Of a stretch of DNA of 38,746 bases, positions 26,533 to 35,400 are shown in pieces. A model generated the notes under the pieces. That model ran no database searches. It was given only the letters and a program-made list of their open reading frames with translations, and was not told the DNA's origin. The DNA is from Victivallales bacterium (GTDB lineage Bacteria > Verrucomicrobiota > Lentisphaeria > Oligosphaerales > Oligosphaeraceae): assembly GCA_017548425.1 (NCBI GenBank), contig JAFZAB010000200.1, forward strand, positions 1-38,746, given 5' to 3'. The stretch's first letter is position 1; each line of letters begins with the position of its first letter. Position numbers and translations under genes: made by a program.

Positions 26533-27432
26533 ATGGAATCCATCAAGCCACTTTTGCCGTCAAACGGACATGCTCTACCGCGGACCGCTATTTTTCTGAG
26601 TGGTTCGGGCAGTAACGCCGAGCATCTTCTGATGACGTTGGCCGAGATGCAGACGCCGCCGTTGCAGATGATGGCCCTCGTGACGGATGCTCCGGAAACC
26701 AGTCGCGCCAAGGAACTTGGAAAGAAGTTTGGCGTGCCCGTCATCGCGTCGGACATCCGTAAATTCTACAGCGACCACGGTGAAAGCCGCGTTTCGTTGG
26801 CGACGCCGCAAGGCCAGGAGTTGCGGAAGCTTTGGACGGATGGCTTGCGCAAGAAGCTGAAGAAACTGGAACTGGATTTCGCCGTGTTCGCGGGATTCGT
26901 GCCGTTGACGAATCTGACGAATGATTTCCCCTGCCTGAACGTCCATCCAGGCGATTTAACCTATACGGTGGCCGGCCAGCGGGTGCTCGTCGGACTGCAT
27001 ACGCTGCCGATTGAACGCGCCATTTTGGCGGGACTGACCTCCCTGCGTAGCAGCGTCATCATCGCGCAGACCTACACAGGCAAAGGCAGTGACATGGACA
27101 ATGGCCCCGTGTTGGGCATCTCCGGCGAAGTTCCGATTGATTTCAAAGGATTTACGGTCGCGCAACTGCTGGAGAACCAGCGGCATCGTCCCATGATCCG
27201 TCCGAAGGGCGGTTTTGGCGACGATTTGGAAGCCGTCGCCAAAGCGAACCAGACCATTTTGAAGGAAAAAGGCGACTGGGTCGTGTTGCCGAAAGTCGTA
27301 TTGGACTATGCGGAAGGCCGTTTCGGCATGGATGAAAACGGAACGATCTGCTATCGCATCGGCGAGACGTGGAAGAAGGTGGAAACCGTTATCTACAATG
27401 AAAACGGGCAGAAAGAACCTGTTTTCATCTGA
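26533..27432 (+). CDS. PurN-like formyltransferase
   Basis: A 299-residue protein of the formyltetrahydrofolate-dependent transferase fold. IFLSGSGSNAEHLL matches the phosphate-binding loop of glycinamide ribonucleotide transformylase, FAGFVPLTNLTNDFPCLNVHPGD carries N136 and H138, and D189 in SDMDNGPVLG completes the Asn-His-Asp triad. It is about 85 residues longer than E. coli PurN (212 aa), with an extra segment after residue 85 and a C-terminal extension (about 225-299; VVLPKVVLDYAEGRFGMDENGTICYRIGE). It may be a true PurN or a paralogue acting on another amine. A 9-bp hairpin TTTCATCTG/CAGATGAAA overlaps the stop codon. The next gene converges. Confidence 0.8.
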   Translation: MESIKPLLPSNGHALPRTAIFLSGSGSNAEHLLMTLAEMQTPPLQMMALVTDAPETSRAKELGKKFGVPVIASDIRKFYSDHGESRVSLATPQGQELRKLWTDGLRKKLKKLELDFAVFAGFVPLTNLTNDFPCLNVHPGDLTYTVAGQRVLVGLHTLPIERAILAGLTSLRSSVIIAQTYTGKGSDMDNGPVLGISGEVPIDFKGFTVAQLLENQRHRPMIRPKGGFGDDLEAVAKANQTILKEKGDWVVLPKVVLDYAEGRFGMDENGTICYRIGETWKKVETVIYNENGQKEPVFI

Positions 27433-27443
27433 AACAGATGAAA

Positions 27444-27457
27444 GCTAATAGCTTATG
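27444..27457. repeat. Two GCTTWWR heptamers
   Basis: GCTAATA and GCTTATG in 7-bp register, between the formyltransferase stop hairpin and the twin-hairpin element. Short, but in the same unit family as 1312, 7632 and 28241. Confidence 0.55.
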
Positions 27458-27461
27458 GGCT

Positions 27462-27511
27462 GGGAGGGTCACGCTCCTGCGTGACCGGACGCGCAGGAGC
27501 GCGTCCCTCCC
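27462..27511. repeat. Twin-hairpin palindromic element
   Basis: Fifty bases bounded by GGGAGGG and CCCTCCC. Inside are two adjoining perfect 8-bp stems: GGTCACGC-TCCT-GCGTGACC (27467-27486) and GGACGCGC-AGGA-GCGCGTCC (27487-27506). The tetraloops TCCT and AGGA are complementary. The sequence can also fold as one long hairpin (outer GGGAGGG/CCCTCCC, inner GCTCCTGCG/CGCAGGAGC). It sits between converging genes, five bases from the rsmI stop. There is no T-run. It resembles a REP/BIME-type element or a miniature mobile element. Confidence 0.85.
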
Positions 27512-27515
27512 GTAA

Positions 27516-28238
27516 TTATTCTTGAGGAGCTTCTTCTTCTGGCTCTTCTTCAAGTGGGGCGTTGCCGCGATTTCCTTCAATGACAATGACGGCTTCGCCC
27601 TTAACTTTTTTGTCTTTGTAGTCCGCCGCCAATTGCGAAAGCGGACCGCGTTGGACGCGTTCAAACTGCTTCGTCAATTCCAGACAAACGGCGGCGGCGC
27701 GGTCGCCATACGCTTCAAAAGCTTCCTGCAACAGTTTGCCAATGCGGAACGGCGATTCATAGAAGACGAGCGTGTGCCGTGAATCTTTTTCTTCTTCCAG
27801 AAAACGACGGCGGTTGCCTGGCTTGCGCGGCGCAAATCCTTTGAACGTAAAGCTTGAGGCGGGCAGGCCGGAGGCCATCAACGCGAGAATGGCGGCGTTG
27901 GGGCCCGGAATCGGAATGACATCATGACCAGCCTCGATGGCTGCACGAACGGCAGGGAAGCCCGGATCGCTGATGACAGGGCAACCTGCGTCGCTGCAGA
28001 TGCCGACCGTCTTGCCGTCGTTGAGAAAACCGACGACTCGCGCGGCATTGCCGCGTTCGTTGTGGTCGTGGTTGGAAAGGACGATGGGCGGCCGCGGGAT
28101 GTTCAACAGCGACAGCAAGTTACCTGTATGGCGCGTATCTTCGCAGAAAAGGACGTCCAGACTTTTGATGGTCTCGATGGCGCGTGGCGTCATGTCGCCC
28201 AGATTTCCGATTGGTGTTGCGATTAAATAGAGTTTCAT
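27516..28238 (-). CDS. rsmI: 16S rRNA (cytidine-1402-2'-O)-methyltransferase RsmI
   Basis: A 240-residue TP-methylase (tetrapyrrole-methylase fold) that 2'-O-methylates C1402 in the decoding centre. It has YLIATPIGNLGDMTPRA, CEDTRHT, CSDAGCPVISDPGFPAV, PIPGPNAAILALMASGL and FYESPFRI, the standard RsmI strings. The ATG at 28238 fits the family N-terminus (MKLYLIATPIGNLGD). The heptamer array begins two bases upstream and there is no Shine-Dalgarno sequence, so translation may rely on a leader different from its neighbours. The C-terminal tail is acidic (LEEEPEEEAPQE). Confidence 0.95.
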   Translation of the reverse strand: MKLYLIATPIGNLGDMTPRAIETIKSLDVLFCEDTRHTGNLLSLLNIPRPPIVLSNHDHNERGNAARVVGFLNDGKTVGICSDAGCPVISDPGFPAVRAAIEAGHDVIPIPGPNAAILALMASGLPASSFTFKGFAPRKPGNRRRFLEEEKDSRHTLVFYESPFRIGKLLQEAFEAYGDRAAAVCLELTKQFERVQRGPLSQLAADYKDKKVKGEAVIVIEGNRGNAPLEEEPEEEAPQE

Positions 28239-28240
28239 GA

Positions 28241-28363
28241 GCTTAAAGCTTAAAGCCAAAAGCTAAAAGCTAAATGCAGGCCATTGTGCGGAGCTAAAAG
28301 CCTTACCAAGTACCTTTTGTCTAGTATTTCGCTTTAAGCTTTTAGCTTTAGGCTTTTAGCTTA
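28241..28363. repeat. Paired GCTTWWR heptamer arrays filling the rsmI upstream gap
   Basis: Left array: GCTTAAA, GCTTAAA, GCCAAAA, GCTAAAA, GCTAAAT (28241-28275). A single GCTAAAA lies at 28293. Right array: GCTTTAA, GCTTTTA, GCTTTAG, GCTTTTA, GCTTA (28331-28363). Both are in exact 7-bp register and form imperfect inverted arms about 55 bp apart. The left array starts two bases from the rsmI ATG; the right one runs into the TAA stop of the next gene (read TTA on this strand). GCTTTTAGCTTTAGGCTT (28338-28355) is identical to 1312-1329. Confidence 0.9.
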
Positions 28364-30085
28364 TTTCTTTTTGGTGATTTTGCGGATGCCAGTCGTGCGG
28401 CGATAGACGCGCTTTTTGACGACTTTTGCCTTCGCGGCTTTATCCTCTGTTTGGGTGGCATCATCGGACGATTGCTCGTCCGACGCAACTGCTTCCGCGG
28501 GAGCTTGTTCCGTAGAAGTCGGTGTGTCAAAAGCCAGTTCGAGCTGCTTTTCAACAACAGGCTGTTCGATAACAGGCTCAGGCTGCTTTTCGACGATCGG
28601 TTCAGCGGTTGGAACGGGCGGAACGGGCGGAACAGGCGGCGGTTCGACGGACGGAGCCGCAGGAGTTTCCGTAACGGCGGCTTCCTGCGGCGCAGGAGCC
28701 GCGGGCTCCGCTTCTTCATGGGCGGTGCTGTACCATGGTTCGGATGAATGACGGTCGCGTTTATCGTGTTTGTTGCGGTTGCGTTGATGCTTTTTGTTGT
28801 TATCGTAGCGTTTGAACTCCTGCTGTTCGACAGGTTGTTCTGCCGCAGGAACTTCCGTCTTCGCTTCGTCAGCGGGCTGGACGGCTGGTTCGGCTGTTGG
28901 CGCGGCGGGCGTTTCCTGCGGCGCGGCTGGCGGCTGTTCGACTGGAGCCGCAGCGCCGTTTTTAACGGTCTTATTGATGATGTCATCGACATTGATGCCG
29001 CAGAAGACGGCGGCGGTCATCAAATCTGCTTCTGGCGGCGTCAGTTCGGACAACGCTTCGTCTTTGATGCGCAACGCAAGTTCCAATGCGATGGTCAAGG
29101 CGCTGGAAGCGTTGGCGACGAACTGTTTACGTGCGACGACGTCTCCAGAGACTTTCACTTCTGTCGGCGAAAGCATGGAGTCGAGTTCGACGACGCCCTG
29201 CCAGCCGAGTTTGGCGAGAATCCACAACGTCTGAACGGTTTCTTTCAGATTGGCTGTTCCGAACAGCGGCGGCAATGGACGGTCCGCCAATTTCTGTGTT
29301 CCGGAGCCTAATTTGACGCAGGCCAGACCACCGCAGGCGGCGAGATTGGCAATGGTCGCGGGAGCGGCGCTCCAACCGGCCTGTTCCAACTGATAGGTGC
29401 TTGGGCAGATGCCCCAAAACTCTGGCGTTCTGAGATTTCCGTGAATCAACGCCAATGCGTCGCCGACGTTGTTAACGTAGCCATATTGGAACGGCACGGC
29501 TTTACGCGGAGCCAGGCAGGCGCCCATGTAGTTTGCAAAATTCTGTCCTTTGATGACGTCTTCGATATGGTTGAGGCCGTTCGTGAGATTCTGCAACGCC
29601 TCTATCCAGTTGATGGTGAACGGTGAATCGAAACCTTCCGCGTCTGCATCGAAAACGAACACGGCGGCGTTGAAGAAATGGCCGATCTGGATGGCACGGT
29701 CGATTTTCTTAATGGCGAGTTCGCGAACGGCGGCGTCTTTATTCGTCAGCGCGCCGTAGGTGAAGCAGTCGTGTGCGGCTAGATCGCAGGAGACGGAGAA
29801 GACTTCCACGCCAGCGGCGTCCAGTTTCGCTTTCACATCCGCCAAGTGCTTCCAAAACTGCGAGTTAGGATCTTTATAGAAATCGGCGGCTTGCGGTGTC
29901 CAAGGCAACGCCACATCGTCGTCATAGAATGAAGTGGATTCGGCAAGGTTCTGCGAAACGGCCCATGCGACTAGTTCAGCGTTCTGGAAGGGATTCAATT
30001 GATGGCGTCCCATCCCTTTGACGGTGCGGAACGGAAGGCAGCGATTCGTGACGGGACCGATGCTGAAAGGAGCAACTTTTGACAT
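28361..30085 (-). CDS. Xylose-isomerase-like barrel with lost metal site and long disordered tail
   Basis: A 574-residue cytosolic protein. Residues 1-375 follow class I xylose isomerase: STSFYDDDVALPW (enzymes have FHDDD, so the catalytic His is Tyr), LAAHDCFTYGALTNKDAAVRELAIKKIDRAIQIG, and GVVELDSMLSP. The metal-site segments EPKPNEP and NPExxHE are replaced (GACLAPRKAVPF, CPSTYQLEQAG), so ordinary isomerase activity is unlikely. Residues 378-574 are low-complexity: Pro/Ala/Glu-rich, with a basic patch at about 425-446 (KRYDNNKKHQRNRNKHDKR) and a basic end (556-574, KKRVYRRTTGIRKITKKK), suggesting RNA, DNA or acidic-polymer binding. ATG at 30085 is chosen by homology. Same strand as rsmI. 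Confidence 0.78.
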   Translation of the reverse strand: MSKVAPFSIGPVTNRCLPFRTVKGMGRHQLNPFQNAELVAWAVSQNLAESTSFYDDDVALPWTPQAADFYKDPNSQFWKHLADVKAKLDAAGVEVFSVSCDLAAHDCFTYGALTNKDAAVRELAIKKIDRAIQIGHFFNAAVFVFDADAEGFDSPFTINWIEALQNLTNGLNHIEDVIKGQNFANYMGACLAPRKAVPFQYGYVNNVGDALALIHGNLRTPEFWGICPSTYQLEQAGWSAAPATIANLAACGGLACVKLGSGTQKLADRPLPPLFGTANLKETVQTLWILAKLGWQGVVELDSMLSPTEVKVSGDVVARKQFVANASSALTIALELALRIKDEALSELTPPEADLMTAAVFCGINVDDIINKTVKNGAAAPVEQPPAAPQETPAAPTAEPAVQPADEAKTEVPAAEQPVEQQEFKRYDNNKKHQRNRNKHDKRDRHSSEPWYSTAHEEAEPAAPAPQEAAVTETPAAPSVEPPPVPPVPPVPTAEPIVEKQPEPVIEQPVVEKQLELAFDTPTSTEQAPAEAVASDEQSSDDATQTEDKAAKAKVVKKRVYRRTTGIRKITKKK

Positions 30086-30226
30086 AACGGTTTGGAGTTT
30101 TTTGATTCGATAAAAAGCAATGGGCCGCTGAACATCAGCGCCCGAAAAACACAAAATTTATACTATAAACCTTTATACGGCAATTGGCTAATGATGACGC
30201 ATGAAAAACGTTCCAACCACGTGTTT

Positions 30227-30988
30227 TTAAAGGATCGTGACACATCCATCGTAGGCGAATTCGACGGGATAGGGGAGGTGTTTTGTCATGTCGAGAGCCT
30301 TCTGGCGTCCTTCTTCCGTCTGCCACGGATTGTGGATGTGGTAGAATTTCAGCTTGCCGCAACGCAATTTTTCCAACGTCGGAATGGCTTTTTCCAACGG
30401 ATAGTGGGTGATTTCGGAAAAGACGAGATCGCAGCCCTGCGCGGCATCTAGCGGGAAGTCGTCGAACGTATGGGACAAATCGCCAGTGAACAGCACCTTT
30501 TTGCCTTCTGTTTCGAATTTTAGCGCGAAGGAGGCGGCGGATGGATCGTTGGGGATATTGATGTGGCGCGTCCGCGTGGCGGTGACGCGGATGAAACCGT
30601 CGTTGTAGCCGTTCTGCTCGTCATAGGCGCGCATGGCGATTTCTATTTGGCTGAAACGGGCATGGTTGGCCTGCAACCAACTGTTCATCAACGGGATGGC
30701 GGCGGCTTCGGGAAAGTTGACGGTCAACGAAACATCTGGAAAACGGCTGCGGTATTTTTTCGCCTGTTCGCAGATGACGGGCAGGCTTCCCGTGTGGTCG
30801 ATGTGCATGTGGGTGATGAAGACCGCCGAAACGCGCGACGCGCACAGGCCGTTGCGGACGAGCAGGGCGTTGGCGGGCTCGCCGGCGTCGATCAGATAAT
30901 AGCGGCCTTGCGTCTCCAAAAGCGTCGAACTGCAGAAATGCTCAAGCGTGGGATCGCCGTGGCTCGTGCCGAAATTGGTGATTTTCAT
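30227..30988 (-). CDS. MBL-fold metal-dependent hydrolase
   Basis: A 253-residue metallo-beta-lactamase-fold enzyme, cytosolic. The metal motif H60-x-H62-x-D64-H65 is in THMHIDHTG; further ligands are the His of RTRHINIP, the Asp of VLFTGDLSHT and the His pair of FYHIHNPW. TSHGDPTLEHFCSSTLLE at the start is like RNase Z/phosphodiesterase-type members, which use an ordered two-metal centre on phosphodiester substrates, but the exosite arm of RNase Z is absent. Function unassigned. It shares a strand with manC (73 bp away) and the isomerase-like gene. Confidence 0.82.
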   Translation of the reverse strand: MKITNFGTSHGDPTLEHFCSSTLLETQGRYYLIDAGEPANALLVRNGLCASRVSAVFITHMHIDHTGSLPVICEQAKKYRSRFPDVSLTVNFPEAAAIPLMNSWLQANHARFSQIEIAMRAYDEQNGYNDGFIRVTATRTRHINIPNDPSAASFALKFETEGKKVLFTGDLSHTFDDFPLDAAQGCDLVFSEITHYPLEKAIPTLEKLRCGKLKFYHIHNPWQTEEGRQKALDMTKHLPYPVEFAYDGCVTIL

Positions 30989-31061
30989 GGTATGGCAATG
31001 GAATGAAAACGGCGCAATCCGCCTACGTTATGTAGTAGATTGCGCCTTGAGGTTGAATGGA

Positions 31062-32159
31062 TTACAACTGCTCGGCGTTCTTTTCGCGGAGGGCGACGAC
31101 GACCTTGCGGACGTCTTGCGCACGGTCCTTCGGCAGAATGAGAAGCGAGTCGCCGGAAACGACGACGATCATGTCTTTCAGACCGACGGCGCCGACGGCC
31201 AAGTTCTTCTGACCAGCCGCATTATAGACGATGCAGTCTTGGCAGTCGATGAGAATCGGATCGCCGACCTCGACGTTGCCGTTGAGATCGCGCGGAATCG
31301 TTCTGTCCAAAGCGTCCCATGAACCGACGTCGTCCCACACGAACTTGCCGGGGATGACCATGACGTGGGCGGCCTTTTCCATAAGGGCGTAGTCGATGGA
31401 AATGTTCGGCAACGCATTGAAAATCTGTCCCGCGCGGGCGGAATCCTGCTCCATGAGCGCGTCCGTCAAATCTTCCAACGTCTGCGCCATGACAGGATTC
31501 GCCTTGCCGAATTCATTCTGGAAGGTGGACAACCGCCAGAAGAACATGCCGGAATTCCACAGGAAGTTGCCTGACGCGATATATTTAGCGGCGTTTTCAG
31601 GCGTGGGTTTTTCACGGAAGGAAGCGACTTTGTAGCAAGGCGTCTCCGTCTCTTGCTTTTTGTTGTCCTGCGCGATTTCGATGTAGCCGTAGCCTGTTTC
31701 GGGGCGGACGGGCTGGATGCCGATCGTGACCAAGGCGTTGAATTTTTCAGCGGCTTCAAGAGCGGCTTCCACGGTGTTGACGAACGGATCCGTGTCTGGA
31801 ATACGATGGTCAGCCGTCAGAACGCCGACCGTAAGTTCTTCCGGTGAAAGATTATAGCGCGCCAGAATGGTGGCGGCGGCGAAGATCAAACAGCCGGCCG
31901 TGTTGCGTTTGCAGGGCTCCGCGATGACGTTTTCCGACGGAATGCCCAAATCTGCGTCTTGGATGGCCTTTTGAAGATTCTGTCCGGTGGCGATATAGAT
32001 ATTGCTGGGCGGAACGATGGCCATGGAGCGTTCGACGGCTTCTTCCAGAAGGGATTGTCCGCTGCCCGTCAGCTTCAGCAGTTGTTTCGGATGGTTGCCG
32101 CGGGAAAGGGGCCAGAAACGTTCGCCGGCGCCGCCGGCCATGATGACAATGACTTTCAT
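31062..32159 (-). CDS. manC: Mannose-1-phosphate guanylyltransferase
   Basis: A 365-residue nucleotidyltransferase making GDP-mannose from GTP and mannose-1-phosphate, the donor for mannosylated or fucosylated surface glycans. It has the signature IVIMAGGAGERFWPLSR (G-G-x-G-x-R pyrophosphorylase loop) at the N-terminus, FREKPTPENAAKYI, and FVWDDVGSWDAL. The C-terminal mannose-6-phosphate isomerase cupin of bifunctional enzymes is absent (about 365 against about 470 residues), so it is the stand-alone type. The ATG at 32159 has GGAGA six bases upstream. No GMD/fucose synthase is nearby. Confidence 0.93.
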   Translation of the reverse strand: MKVIVIMAGGAGERFWPLSRGNHPKQLLKLTGSGQSLLEEAVERSMAIVPPSNIYIATGQNLQKAIQDADLGIPSENVIAEPCKRNTAGCLIFAAATILARYNLSPEELTVGVLTADHRIPDTDPFVNTVEAALEAAEKFNALVTIGIQPVRPETGYGYIEIAQDNKKQETETPCYKVASFREKPTPENAAKYIASGNFLWNSGMFFWRLSTFQNEFGKANPVMAQTLEDLTDALMEQDSARAGQIFNALPNISIDYALMEKAAHVMVIPGKFVWDDVGSWDALDRTIPRDLNGNVEVGDPILIDCQDCIVYNAAGQKNLAVGAVGLKDMIVVVSGDSLLILPKDRAQDVRKVVVALREKNAEQL

Positions 32160-32468
32160 TTGCGATTCTCCATGTGTTTGGAATGGTTTTGGTCTATTGG
32201 ATGGATAGAAAATACATCCTGCCATGGCAAGTTGCAAATTTTTCCGCCGATTTCATCAAATTCCATAAGATTTTGACAGGTGGAGCGTCTAATGTAGTGG
32301 ATGTTCTGGAGATTCTGGAGATTCTGGAGATTCTCAAGATTCCAACACTTCCAGAATCTCCAGAACAAACCAGAGCGTCCAGATGATGATTTGCTTTTGA
32401 AAAAAATCTTATTATTATAATGTATATGCAATAAAAACTCCCATAAGATTATAAAAGGAGATGTCATC
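32160..32468. other. 309-bp divergent space with nonamer array and alpha-2-macroglobulin leader
   Basis: Between manC (minus) and the macroglobulin gene (plus). It holds the nonamer inverted array at 32302-32367, then a TTGCTT (32391-32396)/TATTAT (32413-32418) promoter-like pair with a 16-bp spacer (TATAAT overlaps at 32416-32421), and AAAAGGAG nine bases before the ATG at 32469. Nothing else is seen. Confidence 0.55.
32302..32367. repeat. Nonamer array with 18-bp perfect inverted arms
   Basis: TTCTGGAGA-type units in 9-bp register (left side), then inverted TCCAGAATC/TCCAGAACA units. TGTTCTGGAGATTCTGGA (32302-32319) is the exact reverse complement of 32350-32367. The unit core TCTGGA/TCCAGA is the one at 7851-7886. 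Confidence 0.9.
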
Positions 32469-35400
32469 ATGTCATACGGCAAATTCTATTTATCATTCAT
32501 GGCTTCGATGGTTTTGGCATGTTGTGCGATTGCGGACGACATGAAAGCCTTTTCTGACGCCGCAAAACTGAGCGGCGACGGAAAATTCAAGGAAGCGTAC
32601 GAAGCATACGTCAAGTTGCTGGATGATCCCAAAAACAGCGGTCGATTGGCGGCTGATATATTCAACGGAGCCGTTTATTGCCTTTCAAGGCTCAACCGCA
32701 TCGGCGAATTCGACGCGTTGTTGAAAAAAACACTGGCGACGCGGAAAGATGATTGGCGGTTCGTCAGCAACTATCATTATCCGATGAGCAATGGATATAT
32801 TCTGGATGGAAAATTCACCCGCGGATGGAATCGTGGCGGGCAGGCCAGATATATCGATGTGCGTTTTGCGGACTTGCTTGCCCAGACAAAATTGATGGTT
32901 CGGAATATGCCGCCCGTCGAGGAAAGAGACAGTTATGAATTTTATAAGAGGCTGGCGGGCATATTCTCCAATTTATTCGGAAATGGTTTTCAAGGGCCTA
33001 AAACCATATTGACGGACTTGACGCAGGAGCCTGACTACTTGAATCCGCATGTCATGGGGAGCATGACTGACGGCACCCCCGTCGATGCGGACGGCAATCC
33101 CGTCTTCTTCCTTTGCCCGAAGAGTTTTGAAGAAGCGAAAAACGATGGTGAACGCGTCGTCTGGGCCTATCAGATGGCTGCAAAATGCAATATCCAAGAG
33201 ATTTACCGCATTTATGCAAAACTGGAACTCGTGACATTCTACAAGCGGCTTTATGGAGTCGAAACGATTATGCGGTCTGGATTCTTCAATCGTCGTGGAA
33301 GGCAGGATGATGAAGCATTCCGTGACAGCATCTTCGCTTTGGAAACGCTAAAGGACAATGAAACCATCGCGAAACTGGCGACTGGCATCAAACGTTTCAA
33401 CTTGCCGGATGAATGCAATCCGATTGTGCTAAATCAGCGACTTGTGGAGACGATCGATCAGTCAAAGCATCTTTTCCATCAGCCGTATGTGGACTTGGCG
33501 GAGATTTACGAGAACCGTTGTCAGTATGAAAAGGCTCTCATCTGGTGGCGTAAGTATCTCGAATTAGTTGACAAGCCGCACATTGATAAAAGTTCGGCTG
33601 AGAATGCGCGGAATTCAATCCGCAAGATTACCGGCAACTGGTGCCGCATCGACGACATCCGCAAGCAGATTGCGGGCGAGATGGGTAGCCTGCGGTTCAC
33701 CTTCCGCAACGGGACGAAAGCGAATTTCACGTTGCAACGCATTGACATGGACCAGATCGTGGCGGACTGCCAAGAATATCTCGCCAATCTGAAGGGGCGC
33801 GGACATGACTGGAATCAGCGGACTTTCACGAATCTCGCGTGGCGGCTGTATCAAATGGACGGCGGCGAGAAGAAATATCTGAAGGAGACGACGGCCACTT
33901 GGTCCATGGATGTGACGCCCGCCGAGAAGTATCACGACCGTACGATCACCGTGCCGCTTCCCGCCCAGAAAGGCGGCTGGTATCTACTGACCTGCTCGTT
34001 GGAGAACGGAGAGAACACCGCCAGGGTGCCCGTCTATTTTGCGGATACGGAAATCGTTGAGAAACAATTGAAGGACGGGAAGAAACTGTGGCAGGTTCTT
34101 GATGCGAAGAGCGGTCAGCCGCTTGCAAACGAAAAAGTCGAATTTTTCTGCTGGTCGGCGTGGTGGAACGACAAGACGAAAAAGCAGGAAAGCGACCATT
34201 CGCGTTTCGCGGAAGTGACGGATGATGAAGGAAAAATCGTCAAAAGTGGCGCTGAACTGTTTGATGGTCATAAGGAAAAGCAAGGCGAAGTCCAACTTGT
34301 CTTGAAAAACGATGCAGGACGCCGTGCTTGGTATTCGACAAATGGATCCTATAGCGGAGGACGGTTCGGTGTAAGAATATTTGAGGAGAATTTCCCTGAA
34401 AACCAGACCCGCGCGTTCTTCCTGACGGACCGTCCCGTCTATCGGCCCGGCCAGAAGGTGGAGTTCAAATTCTGGATTGCAAAATCACAATACGACTATG
34501 AAGGAAAAAGCGCGGCGGCGGGCCTGATGTACAATGTCGAAATTCGCGATCCACGCGGGCAGGTCATCAAGAAATACAACATCACGGCGGATTCCTACGG
34601 CGGCATCGCCAATACGTTCGAACTGCCTGCGGATGCGATGCTTGGAACGTATCATGTGAACATGCAGCATGGTTCGGGCATGTTCCGTGTGGAGGAATAC
34701 AAGAAGCCTGAATTCGAAGTGACTGTCGATACGCCGAAAGAGGCTCCCGAACTGGGCGACAAGTTTGAATTGACGGTCAAGGCGAAATACTATTTCGGCG
34801 CGCCTGTTTCAGAGGGGACGGCCAAAATCAAAATCCTGCGTATGACGCATGAGGCGAAATGGTGGCCTGTCCGCCCATGGGATTGGTACTATGGAAACGG
34901 CTACTGGTGGTATTGGACGGATTGCCCATGGTATCCGGGCTGGGCGAAATGGGGCTGCTGCGCGCCGCGTTGGAGCTGGTATCGCGGCGGCTTCAGCTAC
35001 GAAGCCCCTGAAGTTGTCATGGATTTGGAACAGAAGTTGCAACCCGATGGAACCGTGAAGATTACGGTTGATACCGCCATGGCGAAACAGCTTCTTGGCG
35101 ACCGTGACCACAAATACGAAATCACGGCTTCTGTGACGGATTCGAGCCGTCGCGAAATACATGGACAGGGCAGTGTGACAGTGGCTCGCGAACCGTTCAA
35201 GGCGTATGTCTGGCTGAATCGCGGCTATGGCTTGGTCGGCGACGCGATGACAGCCAACATGCAGGCCCGCACGTTGAACGGGGCTCCTGTTAGCGGTAAA
35301 GGCGTTATGAAATTGTATCGCGTTACGTATAATAAGGAAGGCGTCGCGGAGGAGACGGAAGAGCGCAGCTGGGAGGTCGATGCCGATGCGCAAGGACATG

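Noticed and set aside
27462..27511. Ordinary Rho-independent terminator for the formyltransferase gene or rsmI
   Set aside because: No T-run follows on either strand, and the double-hairpin layout is more complex than a terminator; a terminating side-effect is still possible.
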